Assembly: GCA_900542565.1 (NCBI GenBank)
Contig: UQOC01000002.1
Coordinates: forward strand, 1 to 64,000
DNA from: an uncultured Eubacteriales bacterium
GTDB lineage: Bacteria > Bacillota > Clostridia > Peptostreptococcales > Anaerovoracaceae
DNA: 64,000 bases
Reading direction: 5' to 3'
This document shows positions 51,428 to 60,544 of this stretch, piece after piece (the stretch's first letter is position 1; every line of letters begins with the position of its first letter). The position numbers and the translations under genes were made by a program. Under the pieces are notes generated by a model. The model made no database searches and was not told the DNA's origin. It saw only the letters and a list, made by a program, of their open reading frames with translations.

Positions 51428-52990
51428 TTAATGTCTTACTATTTTACCTGCTCTAGCCCCTGTATGAATCCCCTTCTCAGCCGTAAGCACACCGTTTACA
51501 AAGACATAATCTATTCCTGCACATGGCTGTTTAGGGTTCTCATATGTAGGTAATGACTGTAGATTCTCAAAGTCAAAAACAACTATGTCCGCCCACATTC
51601 CTTCCTGTATCCTTCCTCTATCGTCAATCCCTATTCGATCGGCCGGCAAACTAGTCATCTTTCTAATAGCTTCTTCCAAAGTAAACAATTTTCTATCCCT
51701 GCAATAATAAGCAATAATTCTCGGGAATGTTCCAAAGTTGCGCGGATGAGGCTGTCCCGGAAAATCCAGAGAATAAGCTTCGCCGTCAGACCCCGGCATA
51801 ACATAAGGTTTTTGCATTATAAACTCAATGTCATCCTCGCTCATGCCAAAGTCAACTTCATTAACCTGATTATGCTCTTCGTCCACAAGATCAAAGACCA
51901 CATCAGCAGGTGATTTTCCGAGTATTTGGCCTATTTCAGTGACAAACTTGCCTATCATCCACTTGTTTTTTTCACTGGCCAGGTAAGACACGCTGATATT
52001 TTGCCAGCGTCCTTCGTGTGAGGCGTCCGCTTCTTCTTTAAGCCTGGCTCTTGTTGCCGGATCACGAAGCCGTTTAACAAGCTCATCAAAGCCTCCTTCA
52101 AATGCCCAGTAAGGTATATCCGAACTGAGCGTTGTGGCAGAAGCCGAATAAGGATACTGATCGCACTTCACATCAAGACCGCTTTCTATGGCCTCCTCTA
52201 TCAGCCTTGTTGTTTCTTTTACGGCAATACCGTGGAGCGGCGCATGCAATGATTTGTGATGAGATATTTCCAGAGGAACCCCTGCTTCTTTTGCCACATG
52301 GATGGATTCCTGGACCGACTCCACAAGATTTTCCCGTTCGTTCCTCATATGCGTCGCATAAAATCCGCCGTTTTCTTTCAGTGCGTCTAAGACATATATC
52401 ATTTCGGAAGTATTTGAATATGAGCCAGGCGGATAGATAAGCCCGGACGAGATCCCAAGAGCGCCTCCTCTTATCGTCTCGGCAGCCAGTTTTCTCATGG
52501 CCATAAGCTGATCTTTTGACGCTTCATCTGCGCTGTAGCCCATGACCGCCATTCTGATACTTCCGTGACCGGCAAGACATCCGAAGTTGGTGCTCGTGCC
52601 AACATCCTCCATATAATCTAGAAATGAACTTATGTCATTCCATTTCCATGTGAGATTGCCGCCTTCATATACTTTAAGATCTTCGATATATTCCGGATTG
52701 ATCGGAAAAGGCGATATGCCGCAATTTCCTCCCACCTCCGTTGTAACGCCCTGTAAGATCCTGCTTTCTGCCCTTGGATAAGTCTCAAGGGTCTTGTCGC
52801 TGTGGGTATGTATATCTATGAATCCGGGAACTACATATTTTCCGTCCGCATCATATTCATCCTTGCCCCGGTATGCCGACAGATCGCCTATAGCCATGAT
52901 CCTGCCGCCGTCGATGGCTATGTCAGCCCTAAAGGCGGGCTTTCCTGTTCCATCGATCACATTGCCGTTTCTTATGATAATCTCATACAT
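51428..52990 (-). CDS. N-acyl-D-amino-acid deacylase (D-aminoacylase)
   Basis: A 520-residue amidohydrolase that releases D-amino acids from N-acyl forms. HxH in VVPGFIDIHTHSDKTLE. The bridging Cys is in TTEVGGNCGISPFP, which replaces the carboxylated Lys in this family. Further ligands are EISHHKS and YATHMRNE, with the Asp in MPGSDGEAYS. Length and layout match D-aminoacylases. It is the second gene behind the sigma-54 promoter at 54490, directly after the NhaC-type transporter gene (15 bp gap), suggesting uptake then deacylation of the same compound. Confidence 0.92.
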   Translation of the reverse strand: MYEIIIRNGNVIDGTGKPAFRADIAIDGGRIMAIGDLSAYRGKDEYDADGKYVVPGFIDIHTHSDKTLETYPRAESRILQGVTTEVGGNCGISPFPINPEYIEDLKVYEGGNLTWKWNDISSFLDYMEDVGTSTNFGCLAGHGSIRMAVMGYSADEASKDQLMAMRKLAAETIRGGALGISSGLIYPPGSYSNTSEMIYVLDALKENGGFYATHMRNERENLVESVQESIHVAKEAGVPLEISHHKSLHAPLHGIAVKETTRLIEEAIESGLDVKCDQYPYSASATTLSSDIPYWAFEGGFDELVKRLRDPATRARLKEEADASHEGRWQNISVSYLASEKNKWMIGKFVTEIGQILGKSPADVVFDLVDEEHNQVNEVDFGMSEDDIEFIMQKPYVMPGSDGEAYSLDFPGQPHPRNFGTFPRIIAYYCRDRKLFTLEEAIRKMTSLPADRIGIDDRGRIQEGMWADIVVFDFENLQSLPTYENPKQPCAGIDYVFVNGVLTAEKGIHTGARAGKIVRH

Positions 52991-53005
52991 CAGAACATCT
53001 CCTGT

Positions 53006-54436
53006 TTAAAGAGCCACGCCCAAAATAAGATAAGCTATCACTGTCAAAACAGCCGCTGTCAAGGCGTATGGCAACTGAGTCTTTATGTGATCCATTATAT
53101 CGCATCCAGTGCTGGCGCAAGTCATAACGGTTGTATCTGAAATAGGCGATGCATGGTCTCCAAACAAAGCGCCGGACCATACGGAACCTATTGTGAGGAT
53201 CAGATTAGCGTCCATGGCCATAGCCATAGGCACGGCAACCAGCATCATAATATTAAATGTGCCTGTGGAAGTTCCTGTGGCAAAGGACATCAGACAACAT
53301 ACCAGGAAAATGATCGTAGGTAAAAGAGTCGGCGAAATAGCCGCGCTGAACATTCCCGCCAGATAATTCCCGGTGCCGAGAGTTGATATGCATGTTCCCA
53401 TGGCATATGTCATCATCAGTATGGCCGCGATTCCTACCATCTCACCGGCGCCTTTGAATACTTCATCGAGATACTCGCTGAACTTCATCTTTTTCTGTAC
53501 GACCACCATCACTCCGAGTACAACAAGAGCCACGAACGGTGACCACAGAGTTGCCTGTGAGCCGTTGCCGTTCACTATGCTTCCTCCGCCTGTAACAAGA
53601 AGGACTACGATTATACTTGCGATCAGAGCTAACAGAGGAACGACCAGATAGCTGGCCTTGCCGTCCTTTATCTTGGTCTTGCCGTCATCTGCTTTCAACA
53701 GGTCATCAACATGCTGAGCTTCCGGGTGCCTTGGGTCATCCAGATAACCTGTGGTCTGCGCTCTTTTTTCTGCCGCTTTCATCGGACCGTAATCTTTTCT
53801 TGTAAGGGCAATGATCGGTATCATTACCAGCACGAGGATCGCGTAAATATTAAACGGTATCGACTTGATAAGTACGGAAAGAGCCTGGTCTTCTGCGATT
53901 CCGGCCGCAGTCAGAGCTCCCATCATTATCGCCGCCCATCCGCTCAGTGGAAAGAGCAGGCAAACAGGCATTGAAGTCGTGTCGACTATGTAAGCCGCTT
54001 TTTCATGGGGAACTCTCAGGGCATCGTTTATCGGCCTGCTGACAGATCCCGTTATAAGGGTGCTCAGTGTGCCTGATGTATAAACGATACATCCCAATAT
54101 AAATGTAAAGATGTTGGCTCCTTTTGCGGATCTGACAAGGCCTTTTTTCTTCAGCACTAGATTTACAAATCCGTCCACCGCCCCAGTTCTGGTAAACATA
54201 TAGGTCAGGGCTCCCAATGTCAGTATGCACCCCATTACGATGACATTACTGGTAGATGTGAACGTGTTTACGAATCCGTTAAGAGTATCGTTGAGGGCGG
54301 CCATGACATTCCATCCGTCGATTATCAGATAGGATGAGATAACTCCCGCAAACAGCGAAAGATACACATTCTTGGTTATGAGGGCCAGACCTATGGTAAG
54401 TACCGGAGGTATGACTGAGATAAATCCATATTCCAT
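53006..54436 (-). CDS. NhaC-type Na+/H+ antiporter family transporter
   Basis: A 476-residue protein with about 12 helices, starting MEYGFISVIPPVLTIGLALI at the ATG behind AGAGGAG; an upstream GTG is not used. NhaC-family motifs include VYTSGTLSTLITGSVSRPIND, FATGTSTGTFNIMMLVAVPM and ALFGDHASPISDTTVMTCAS. Members exchange Na+ for H+, amino acids, malate or lactate. The operon with D-aminoacylase suggests that this one carries an N-acyl amino acid or its product. Confidence 0.9.
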   Translation of the reverse strand: MEYGFISVIPPVLTIGLALITKNVYLSLFAGVISSYLIIDGWNVMAALNDTLNGFVNTFTSTSNVIVMGCILTLGALTYMFTRTGAVDGFVNLVLKKKGLVRSAKGANIFTFILGCIVYTSGTLSTLITGSVSRPINDALRVPHEKAAYIVDTTSMPVCLLFPLSGWAAIMMGALTAAGIAEDQALSVLIKSIPFNIYAILVLVMIPIIALTRKDYGPMKAAEKRAQTTGYLDDPRHPEAQHVDDLLKADDGKTKIKDGKASYLVVPLLALIASIIVVLLVTGGGSIVNGNGSQATLWSPFVALVVLGVMVVVQKKMKFSEYLDEVFKGAGEMVGIAAILMMTYAMGTCISTLGTGNYLAGMFSAAISPTLLPTIIFLVCCLMSFATGTSTGTFNIMMLVAVPMAMAMDANLILTIGSVWSGALFGDHASPISDTTVMTCASTGCDIMDHIKTQLPYALTAAVLTVIAYLILGVAL

Positions 54437-54489
54437 TATTGATCTCCTCTCTCTAAAATTGCGATAATTTACATTCACTATATATAAAA

Positions 54490-54505
54490 AGCAAAATTTA
54501 TGCCA
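54490..54505 (-). promoter_or_regulatory. Sigma-54 (-24/-12) promoter of the NhaC/D-aminoacylase operon
   Basis: On the minus strand TGGCAT (54500-54505), 5 bp, TTGCT (54490-54494). Correct GG-N10-GC spacing, 54 bp before the NhaC-type start codon, with a sigma-54 activator gene divergent to it. Confidence 0.8.
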
Positions 54506-54511
54506 TCCCTA

Positions 54512-54557
54512 TTTCCGGGAAAAACCATCCGATTCGGCAAATTTTCGCCCGAAATTT
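54512..54557. promoter_or_regulatory. Candidate activator sites upstream of the sigma-54 promoter
   Basis: Two dyads: TTTCC-G-GGAAA at 54512-54522, and AAATTTTCG (54539-54547) facing CGAAATTT (54550-54557). They are 10 and 40 bp upstream of the -24 element and also upstream of the activator's own promoter. Confidence 0.35.
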
Positions 54558-54595
54558 CCCATTATATTACAATTTTATCCGTTTTAATCGGTTTA

Positions 54596-54624
54596 TTGCC
54601 TTTTTTCCAAGTTTGTATTACAAT
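54596..54624 (+). promoter_or_regulatory. Promoter of the divergent sigma-54 activator gene
   Basis: -35 TTGCCT (54596-54601), 17 bp, -10 TACAAT (54619-54624); start codon at 54655 after AAAGGCGG. Confidence 0.5.
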
Positions 54625-54654
54625 CAAAAGAAACGATGAAAGGCGGACGCCACC

Positions 54655-56655
54655 ATGAAAGAAGTAGCCATAATATACACCAACACACGCAACGGAAACG
54701 CCATAGATTATATCGAAGGCTCTCTCAAAGACATTTTCGCCGACCACATCCGCCTCAAACGCTATTTTTTGAATCAGCTTGATAAAGGCTGCCTGATCTC
54801 GGCCGACGCAGTGCTGCTCAACGGTGAAAAATTGCTGTATACGGCGCAGCCTTACCTTTCACGGACGGATAACATCGTTGTGCTTAACAGGAGCATAATC
54901 AAAAACAATCTCGACAAGCTCATGGCAATCCCCAAAGACGCCGATGTGCTGGTCGTCAACGATACGCCCAAGACTACGCTCGATCTGCTGTATATGCTAT
55001 ACGGACTTGGCATACACTTCAATCTCATCCCCTTCGATGAAAGTAAAAAAGCGTCGGACGCATATAATAAGATAAGATATGCTGTAACTCCCGGCGAACG
55101 GCAGATAGTCCCGGATTTTATTGAGAATGTCATAGATATAGGCTACAGAAAGATAGATTTTGACGCTCTGCTCAAGATAATGAACCTGCTGGAACTGGAC
55201 GGCAACGAAGAGATCAACAACAATCTCATCAAATATCTTTACACCGTTACGCAGCCCAACATGAACTCTCATACAAATTATCTCGAGAGCTACATAAAAA
55301 ACCTCATCCTTAACCAGCTCATGTCAGATTCAGGCTTTTCAATACTTGCCTTCGATTCTCACGGAAAACTCATATTCCAAAATGACAACGCCATAAGGAC
55401 TTTTCCCGGCGGAGTTTTTCCTGATCCGGATGAGAGATGTTTTCCCGACCCTCAGGGAAAAGACTGCCGCAACCAGCTTGTCACCATCGACGGCACAAAC
55501 TACCTGATGGACCGCATGTCCATCGACTCGGCAAACCGCCGTCTGGGATGCATAATATCTCTGCGCAACGAACAGAACATAAGGGAATCGGAGACATTTC
55601 TGACAAAAAAATTAAAGGAAAAGAACACATATGCAAAATACCAGTTTCATAATATCGTCTCCCATACCCGTGCAATGAATCAGTGCATAGACACAGCCAA
55701 ACAGGCAGCCCTTACCGATTACACAATTTTGCTTTACGGCGAGAGCGGTACAGGCAAGGAAATGTTCGCCCAGTCCATACACAACTATTCTCACCGCAAA
55801 AACAAGCCCTTCCTTGCCATAAACTGTTCTTCTCTATCCGAATCGCTTCTGGAAAGCGAACTGTTCGGATATGAGGCCGGTTCCTTTACCGGCGCCCACA
55901 AAAACGGCAAGGCAGGTCTATTTGAGCAGGCAAATACAGGCACCATTTTTTTAGACGAGATCGGCGATATATCGCCGAGCATGCAGACCCGCTTGCTGCG
56001 CGTACTACAGGAAAAGCAGATCATGCGCATAGGCGGAGATAAGATAATAGATGTGGATGTGCGCATCATAACCGCCACCAACCGTGATCTGCGTGAAATG
56101 GTACAGCAACGCCAGTTCAGGCGGGATCTGTTCTACAGGCTATGCGTCATTCCAATAGAAATCCCGCCTCTGAGGGAGCGCAGGGAGGATATTCTGTCCC
56201 TTTTCAGGCTTTTCGCCGGTCCGGATTACAACAGGCTTACGTCGGAACAGCTAAAGCTCCTTCATGATCACGACTGGCCCGGCAATGTAAGGGAGCTGGA
56301 AAATGTGGCCATATATTTTAAGGCGCTTCATTCCTTCCCATCGTTTACTTTCAGCCGTCAAAAGGCGGCTGACAACAGCGATAGTCCTGAACATCTGTCC
56401 GGCGCAGATATGGTCAGTGAGATGATACTCCGTTTCCTCGCGGAAAAAGCCGTAACCGGCGCAGGAGCTGGCCGCCCGGATATATTGAACATGCTCCACA
56501 GTGAAGGTCTCCTGCTTGGCGATGGAAAACTCCGCAAGGCCATACAGGATCTTAAAGAAAAGGGCCTGATAACCGTTGAAAAGGGCCGAAGCGGAACGAA
56601 GATCACCTCCAAAGGGCTCGATTACATAGACAATAAACAACACCCTCGGTCGTAA
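54655..56655 (+). CDS. Sigma-54-dependent activator with winged-helix C-terminus
   Basis: A 666-residue enhancer-binding protein. Residues 1-220 form an unrecognised N-terminal sensor (VAIIYTNTRNGNAIDYIEGS, DADVLVVNDTPKTTLDLLYM), and 225-305 a PAS-like domain. The AAA+ domain follows, with Walker A GESGTGKEMFAQ near 362, GSFTGA (variant of GAFTGA) near 409, Walker B GTIFLDEIGDIS and the arginine finger in RRDLFYRL. The C-terminus lacks the usual Fis-type helix-turn-helix. Instead KLRKAIQDLKEKGLITVEKG and RSGTKITSKGLDYI read as a winged helix. Divergent from the NhaC/D-aminoacylase operon with its sigma-54 promoter, it is the obvious activator of that operon. Confidence 0.9.
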   Translation: MKEVAIIYTNTRNGNAIDYIEGSLKDIFADHIRLKRYFLNQLDKGCLISADAVLLNGEKLLYTAQPYLSRTDNIVVLNRSIIKNNLDKLMAIPKDADVLVVNDTPKTTLDLLYMLYGLGIHFNLIPFDESKKASDAYNKIRYAVTPGERQIVPDFIENVIDIGYRKIDFDALLKIMNLLELDGNEEINNNLIKYLYTVTQPNMNSHTNYLESYIKNLILNQLMSDSGFSILAFDSHGKLIFQNDNAIRTFPGGVFPDPDERCFPDPQGKDCRNQLVTIDGTNYLMDRMSIDSANRRLGCIISLRNEQNIRESETFLTKKLKEKNTYAKYQFHNIVSHTRAMNQCIDTAKQAALTDYTILLYGESGTGKEMFAQSIHNYSHRKNKPFLAINCSSLSESLLESELFGYEAGSFTGAHKNGKAGLFEQANTGTIFLDEIGDISPSMQTRLLRVLQEKQIMRIGGDKIIDVDVRIITATNRDLREMVQQRQFRRDLFYRLCVIPIEIPPLRERREDILSLFRLFAGPDYNRLTSEQLKLLHDHDWPGNVRELENVAIYFKALHSFPSFTFSRQKAADNSDSPEHLSGADMVSEMILRFLAEKAVTGAGAGRPDILNMLHSEGLLLGDGKLRKAIQDLKEKGLITVEKGRSGTKITSKGLDYIDNKQHPRS

Positions 56656-56664
56656 CCGAGGGTG
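56641..56664. terminator. Hairpin at the end of the activator gene
   Basis: Perfect 10-bp stem CACCCTCGGT (56641-56650) / ACCGAGGGTG (56655-56664), overlapping the stop codon. The T-run after it is weak (CCTTTAGGTT). It may serve both convergent genes. Confidence 0.55.
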
Positions 56665-56702
56665 CCTTTAGGTTCTGTTAGGCTTATATACAATGTCTTT
56701 TT

Positions 56703-58427
56703 CTACGCGTATTTCTTCAGTTCTTCTTCCTCCAGGATCCTGTATGCCACTTTTCCCACAAGGGTCTTAGGCAGGCTTTCCCTGAATTCTATGGAAGCAG
56801 GAAGAGCATACTTGGCAACATGCTTTTTCAGGTATTCCATGAGGATCTGCGTAGCTTCTTCGTTGGAAACCCTTGCTTCCGGACGGAGTACCACAAATGC
56901 CACCACTTTCTGCATCTTGTACGGATCCGGCACACCGATGACACAGCTCATGTGGACCAGTTCGTGGGCATCCAGGATGTTTTCTATCCTGGACGGATAC
57001 ACATTATATCCGCTGGTGATTATCATTCTCTTGATCCTCTGGCGGAAATATACAAAACCTTCTTCGTCCATCATGCCAAGGTCTCCGGTATGGATCCATT
57101 TGAGGCCGTCCTTATGGCGGCGCAGGGTGTTGGCCGTTTCTTCAGGATTGTTGATATACTCTATCATCACTGTAGGACCGGAAAGGCAGATCTCTCCTTC
57201 TTCGCCGTAAGGTACCTCCTCTTCGGTACCAGGTTTTACGATCTTATAGAAAGTGTCAGGGAACGGCAGTCCGATGCTGCCCTCCTTGTACCTGTTGACC
57301 GGTGTAAGGCAGCTGGCAGTAACGCACTCTGTAGTTCCATATCCCTCCCTTACCGGTATGCTGGCATTGTGATCTTTCAGGAACTTGTCAAAACGCTTTT
57401 TAAGCTCTATGGACAGAGAATCTCCTCCGCTGAATACACCTTTGAGGCATGACAAATCCACTCTGTCAAGGCTTTTTATCCTGAGCAGCGCCTCATACAG
57501 AGTAGGGACTCCTGCGATAAAGTTTGGCCTGTGTTTTTTGAGGAGTTTGGCATAGCTTTCCGGATTGAACCTCGGTATCAGCAGGCACCTGCCGCCGTTG
57601 GCAAGCATTGAATGGATGCAGACCCCAAGCCCGAATCCGTGGAAGATCGGCATTACAGCCAGCATCTTGTCCCCCGGCCTGTACATCGGGTTTGTTGCCA
57701 CGATCTGCTGGGCAAGGGCGTTAAAATTAAGATTTGAAAGCAATATCCCTTTCTGTGTACCCGTAGTGCCGCCGCTGTAAAGGATGACTGCAGGGTCTTC
57801 AGCCTTGCGCACCACATGGAACGGTCCATGGTACTTTTTGCCGTCCAGCAGGAATTTTTCCCACCAGATTATCTCAGCATTGGCAGGTACCTTTTTGATC
57901 TTGCGCCCTTCCACCAGATAATATCCTTTTCTTTTTATAGGGCTCAGGACATCTTTTACGCTGGTGAGGATCAGGTTGCGCAGGTGGACATTTTCCCTGA
58001 TATTCTCAAACTTGCCGTAAAACTGGTCAAGGGTCAGGCATACTACGCTGGATGATTCCTTCAGGCAAAATTCTATCTCCTTTTCGCTGGACAGAGGATG
58101 TACCATGTTGGCTATGGCACCTATCTTGTTCACAGCGTAAAACATTATGACCGCCTGAGGGGCGTTAGGCATGCAGATGGTAACACTTTCTCCAGGTTTA
58201 ACGCCTATTCCGGCCAGCGCTCTTGCGCACTTGTCCACTTTAGAAATAAAATCTTTGTATTTTACCTTTCCGCCCATAAAATCATAAGCAATGTAATCAG
58301 GATAGTTTTCGGACACCTCTGCTATCTTGTCGTACATTGACCCCTGAAAATAATCAAGATGAGCAGGTATGCCGTCCAGATGGTCTATCCACGGTGCTTT
58401 AACATTCATGTTTTCATTTTTTGTCAT
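56703..58427 (-). CDS. AMP-forming acyl-CoA synthetase (fatty acid-CoA ligase type)
   Basis: A 574-residue adenylate-forming enzyme. The ATP loop is ILYSGGTTGTQKGILLSN (A3 motif), and GYGTTECVTASCLTP is A5. The A7 region is KWIHTGDLGMMDEEGFVYFR, then RIKRMIITSGYNVYPSRIEN (A8), and the catalytic Lys in PKTLVGKVAYR near the C-terminus (A10). It should activate a medium- or long-chain acid with CoA. It overlaps the 3' end of the E2-like gene by 14 bp, so the two are translated together. Confidence 0.92.
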   Translation of the reverse strand: MTKNENMNVKAPWIDHLDGIPAHLDYFQGSMYDKIAEVSENYPDYIAYDFMGGKVKYKDFISKVDKCARALAGIGVKPGESVTICMPNAPQAVIMFYAVNKIGAIANMVHPLSSEKEIEFCLKESSSVVCLTLDQFYGKFENIRENVHLRNLILTSVKDVLSPIKRKGYYLVEGRKIKKVPANAEIIWWEKFLLDGKKYHGPFHVVRKAEDPAVILYSGGTTGTQKGILLSNLNFNALAQQIVATNPMYRPGDKMLAVMPIFHGFGLGVCIHSMLANGGRCLLIPRFNPESYAKLLKKHRPNFIAGVPTLYEALLRIKSLDRVDLSCLKGVFSGGDSLSIELKKRFDKFLKDHNASIPVREGYGTTECVTASCLTPVNRYKEGSIGLPFPDTFYKIVKPGTEEEVPYGEEGEICLSGPTVMIEYINNPEETANTLRRHKDGLKWIHTGDLGMMDEEGFVYFRQRIKRMIITSGYNVYPSRIENILDAHELVHMSCVIGVPDPYKMQKVVAFVVLRPEARVSNEEATQILMEYLKKHVAKYALPASIEFRESLPKTLVGKVAYRILEEEELKKYA

Positions 58428-59295
58428 AATCTACTTCCTCCCCCGCAGGACGCTCCAGCAGCTGCGGATTGTCCAGCAGATGCTTGAGCAGTTTTACTGA
58501 TTTTGAATAATAATAGCCATCGGCAAGTCTCTCGTCTAATGTAAGTCCCAGATCCAATGTCTCTTTCATGGTCATGTTGCCCTCTTCATCGTATACAGGC
58601 CTTACCTTTTTTTCTCCCATTACTACAAAGATAGAGTTTGTACCCCAGTTGGAAAGATGATGATAACCGGCTTTCAAGCCGATGGACCCCAGGTTGCTTA
58701 TCATGACTGACGCATAATTGGGGTCGGTCTTTACAAGAAATTCCGGTACTTTGCCGTAAAAGTCAAGCTTGTGCAATATCCATACTGCTATACGCAGCAT
58801 CCATCTTGGCATCTTGGCAAAGAACCCCATCCCTGCCGTCGAATTGTCCACTTTGTCGCTCCTGCACTCGTTGATCTCTGCATATACCTTTTCTTTCACG
58901 GTATCAATGGTCGTAGTTTCATCAAAGTCAACAAAAGCCAGCGCCTCTTTGCCGTCATCGGCAAATTTTTTCTTTACTACGAAAGCAAGGGTAACGGTAG
59001 GTCTCTTGTATGTACGGTAGCCCTTGATGAAATAGTTCATCTTAGGCCTTAATGTCAGCGTCTTGACTATGGCCGCCAATATCACATGAAACAGTTTATA
59101 AGGGTCATCATCTATATCTTTATTCTTTTCTGCCAGATAGCGGTTAACATTCTCAAGATCGATCCTTTCGTTTATAAATGCTTCGCTGTCGGCTCTGTTG
59201 GGATACAGATAAGGTACGAATATATGCATCGGGTCCGCTTCTTTTACCCATATGCCGTCTTTTCTGTCTCCGAATTTTTCTTTTTTTATTCCCAT
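58414..59295 (-). CDS. 2-oxoacid dehydrogenase E2-like acyltransferase with altered active site
   Basis: A 293-residue protein of the chloramphenicol acetyltransferase/E2 catalytic fold. MISNLGSIGLKAGYHHLSNWG and SIFVVMGEKKVRPV match the E2 core. The motif that is normally DHRxxDG reads LTLDERLADGYYYS, with Glu in place of the catalytic His, while the Asp is kept. No lipoyl or E1/E3-binding domain precedes it. Start ATG at 59295 behind GGAGGAAAT. It overlaps the acyl-CoA synthetase gene. It may transfer or bind the acyl group by another mechanism, or be a non-catalytic partner. Confidence 0.82.
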   Translation of the reverse strand: MGIKKEKFGDRKDGIWVKEADPMHIFVPYLYPNRADSEAFINERIDLENVNRYLAEKNKDIDDDPYKLFHVILAAIVKTLTLRPKMNYFIKGYRTYKRPTVTLAFVVKKKFADDGKEALAFVDFDETTTIDTVKEKVYAEINECRSDKVDNSTAGMGFFAKMPRWMLRIAVWILHKLDFYGKVPEFLVKTDPNYASVMISNLGSIGLKAGYHHLSNWGTNSIFVVMGEKKVRPVYDEEGNMTMKETLDLGLTLDERLADGYYYSKSVKLLKHLLDNPQLLERPAGEEVDYDKK

Positions 59296-59313
59296 ATTTC
59301 CTCCAACAATAAA

Positions 59314-59337
59314 CAAGGTGTGGTCACCCACACCTTG
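59314..59337. promoter_or_regulatory. Perfect 10-bp dyad in the leader of the E2-like/acyl-CoA ligase operon
   Basis: CAAGGTGTGG (59314-59323) and CCACACCTTG (59328-59337) with a 4-nt loop, just upstream of the ribosome site. It could be a repressor operator or an mRNA hairpin. Confidence 0.5.
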
Positions 59338-59500
59338 CAATTCTATCATATTTTGGCGATTTGTCCCGTATTGGCGTCAAAAATTAACACTTTCTTAGCG
59401 GAATCGTAAGAAATTCTTAATCACTGTGTTACATGAACTTTTCAATGGCCTGTCAGCCTGTCAGCCTGCCTGCCATACCCTCAGGTACGGGTCAGTCCTG

Positions 59501-60544
59501 TCAGTCGGCTCTGTAGGTCTTCCAGTATGAGCTGTACATATCATCTGCTTCACTGCCGAGATTCTTTAATGTCTCACAGTTGGCAAGTTCTTCTGCTGTA
59601 GGGTTCAGCACCGGTTCATCCACCAGATCGGCTATCTGAGTATTAGGAATAGCATAGGTAAGGTATTCAAAGTTTGTAGCTGCAACCTCTCCGTCCAGCA
59701 TGAAATTCATCCATGCTTCAGCGCCTTCCTGGTTTTGGGCTGTCTTTGGGATAGCCCAGCAGTCGGTCCATACCTCTGTTCCCTCTTTTGGAATGACATA
59801 TTCGAGGTTCTCATTGTATTCCTTGGAATAAAGTACTTCTCCTGAGGTTATCACGGCCAGTGCCGCCGACTCTCCTATCATCTTTTCTCTGGCGCTGTCG
59901 TTGTCAAAGCTGTATACAAGCGGTTTCTGCTCGATCAGTTTGTCTGTCATCTCTTTGATCTGGGCTTCATCGGTGGTGTTCATGGAATACCCAAGGAGTT
60001 TGGCAGCTATCATAAAGCCTTCTCTCATGGAATTCGGCATTACTATCTGGCCGCTGTACTGGGTATCCCACAAGTCTTCCCATGAGTCTATCTCACTGTT
60101 TACCATGGTCGTATTGTACATTATGCCATATGTTCCCCATGTATGAGGCAGCGAGTGTACCATGCCCGGATCGAACTCTTCCATGAAAGGTTTGATGTTA
60201 TCTGCGATATTGGAAGCATTCGGCACATTGTCGTAATTTATCTCAGCAAGCAGATCCTCGCTTATCAGCCTCTCGATCATATAGTCTGAGGCACAGATTA
60301 CATCATACTGGGCAGTATTGTTTTTTATCACCGGATACATTTCCTCGTTGGTGTCAAACAGGTCTATCACCACATCATAGCCGGTCTCTTCCTCAAACTG
60401 ATATTCCAGCTCAGGGTCAAAATAGTCGCCGAAGCAATACACATAAACAGTTCCCTTTTCTCCTCCTGCTTCCTGGCTGCCGCAGCCTGCCATCAGGCCA
60501 ACTGCCATGACAGTTATCAGCAGCAAAACAATTATCTTTTTCAT
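59501..60544 (-). CDS. potD: Spermidine/putrescine-binding lipoprotein
   Basis: A 347-residue periplasmic-type binding protein with the lipobox VMAVGLMAGCGSQE (lipid-anchored Cys21). Family features are VYCFGDYFDPELEYQFEEET, DVICASDYMIERLI and VIPKEGTEVWTDCWAIPKTA. The acidic/aromatic binding residues are as in PotD. Last gene of the potRABCD operon, overlapping potC by the 4-bp ATGA. Confidence 0.95.
   Translation of the reverse strand: MKKIIVLLLITVMAVGLMAGCGSQEAGGEKGTVYVYCFGDYFDPELEYQFEEETGYDVVIDLFDTNEEMYPVIKNNTAQYDVICASDYMIERLISEDLLAEINYDNVPNASNIADNIKPFMEEFDPGMVHSLPHTWGTYGIMYNTTMVNSEIDSWEDLWDTQYSGQIVMPNSMREGFMIAAKLLGYSMNTTDEAQIKEMTDKLIEQKPLVYSFDNDSAREKMIGESAALAVITSGEVLYSKEYNENLEYVIPKEGTEVWTDCWAIPKTAQNQEGAEAWMNFMLDGEVAATNFEYLTYAIPNTQIADLVDEPVLNPTAEELANCETLKNLGSEADDMYSSYWKTYRAD

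Noticed and set aside
59440..59500. CTGTCAGC/CTGCC short repeats after potD considered as a CRISPR-like or tandem array
   Set aside because: Units are only 5-8 bp and irregular, with no spacers. No CRISPR array was seen anywhere in the window.
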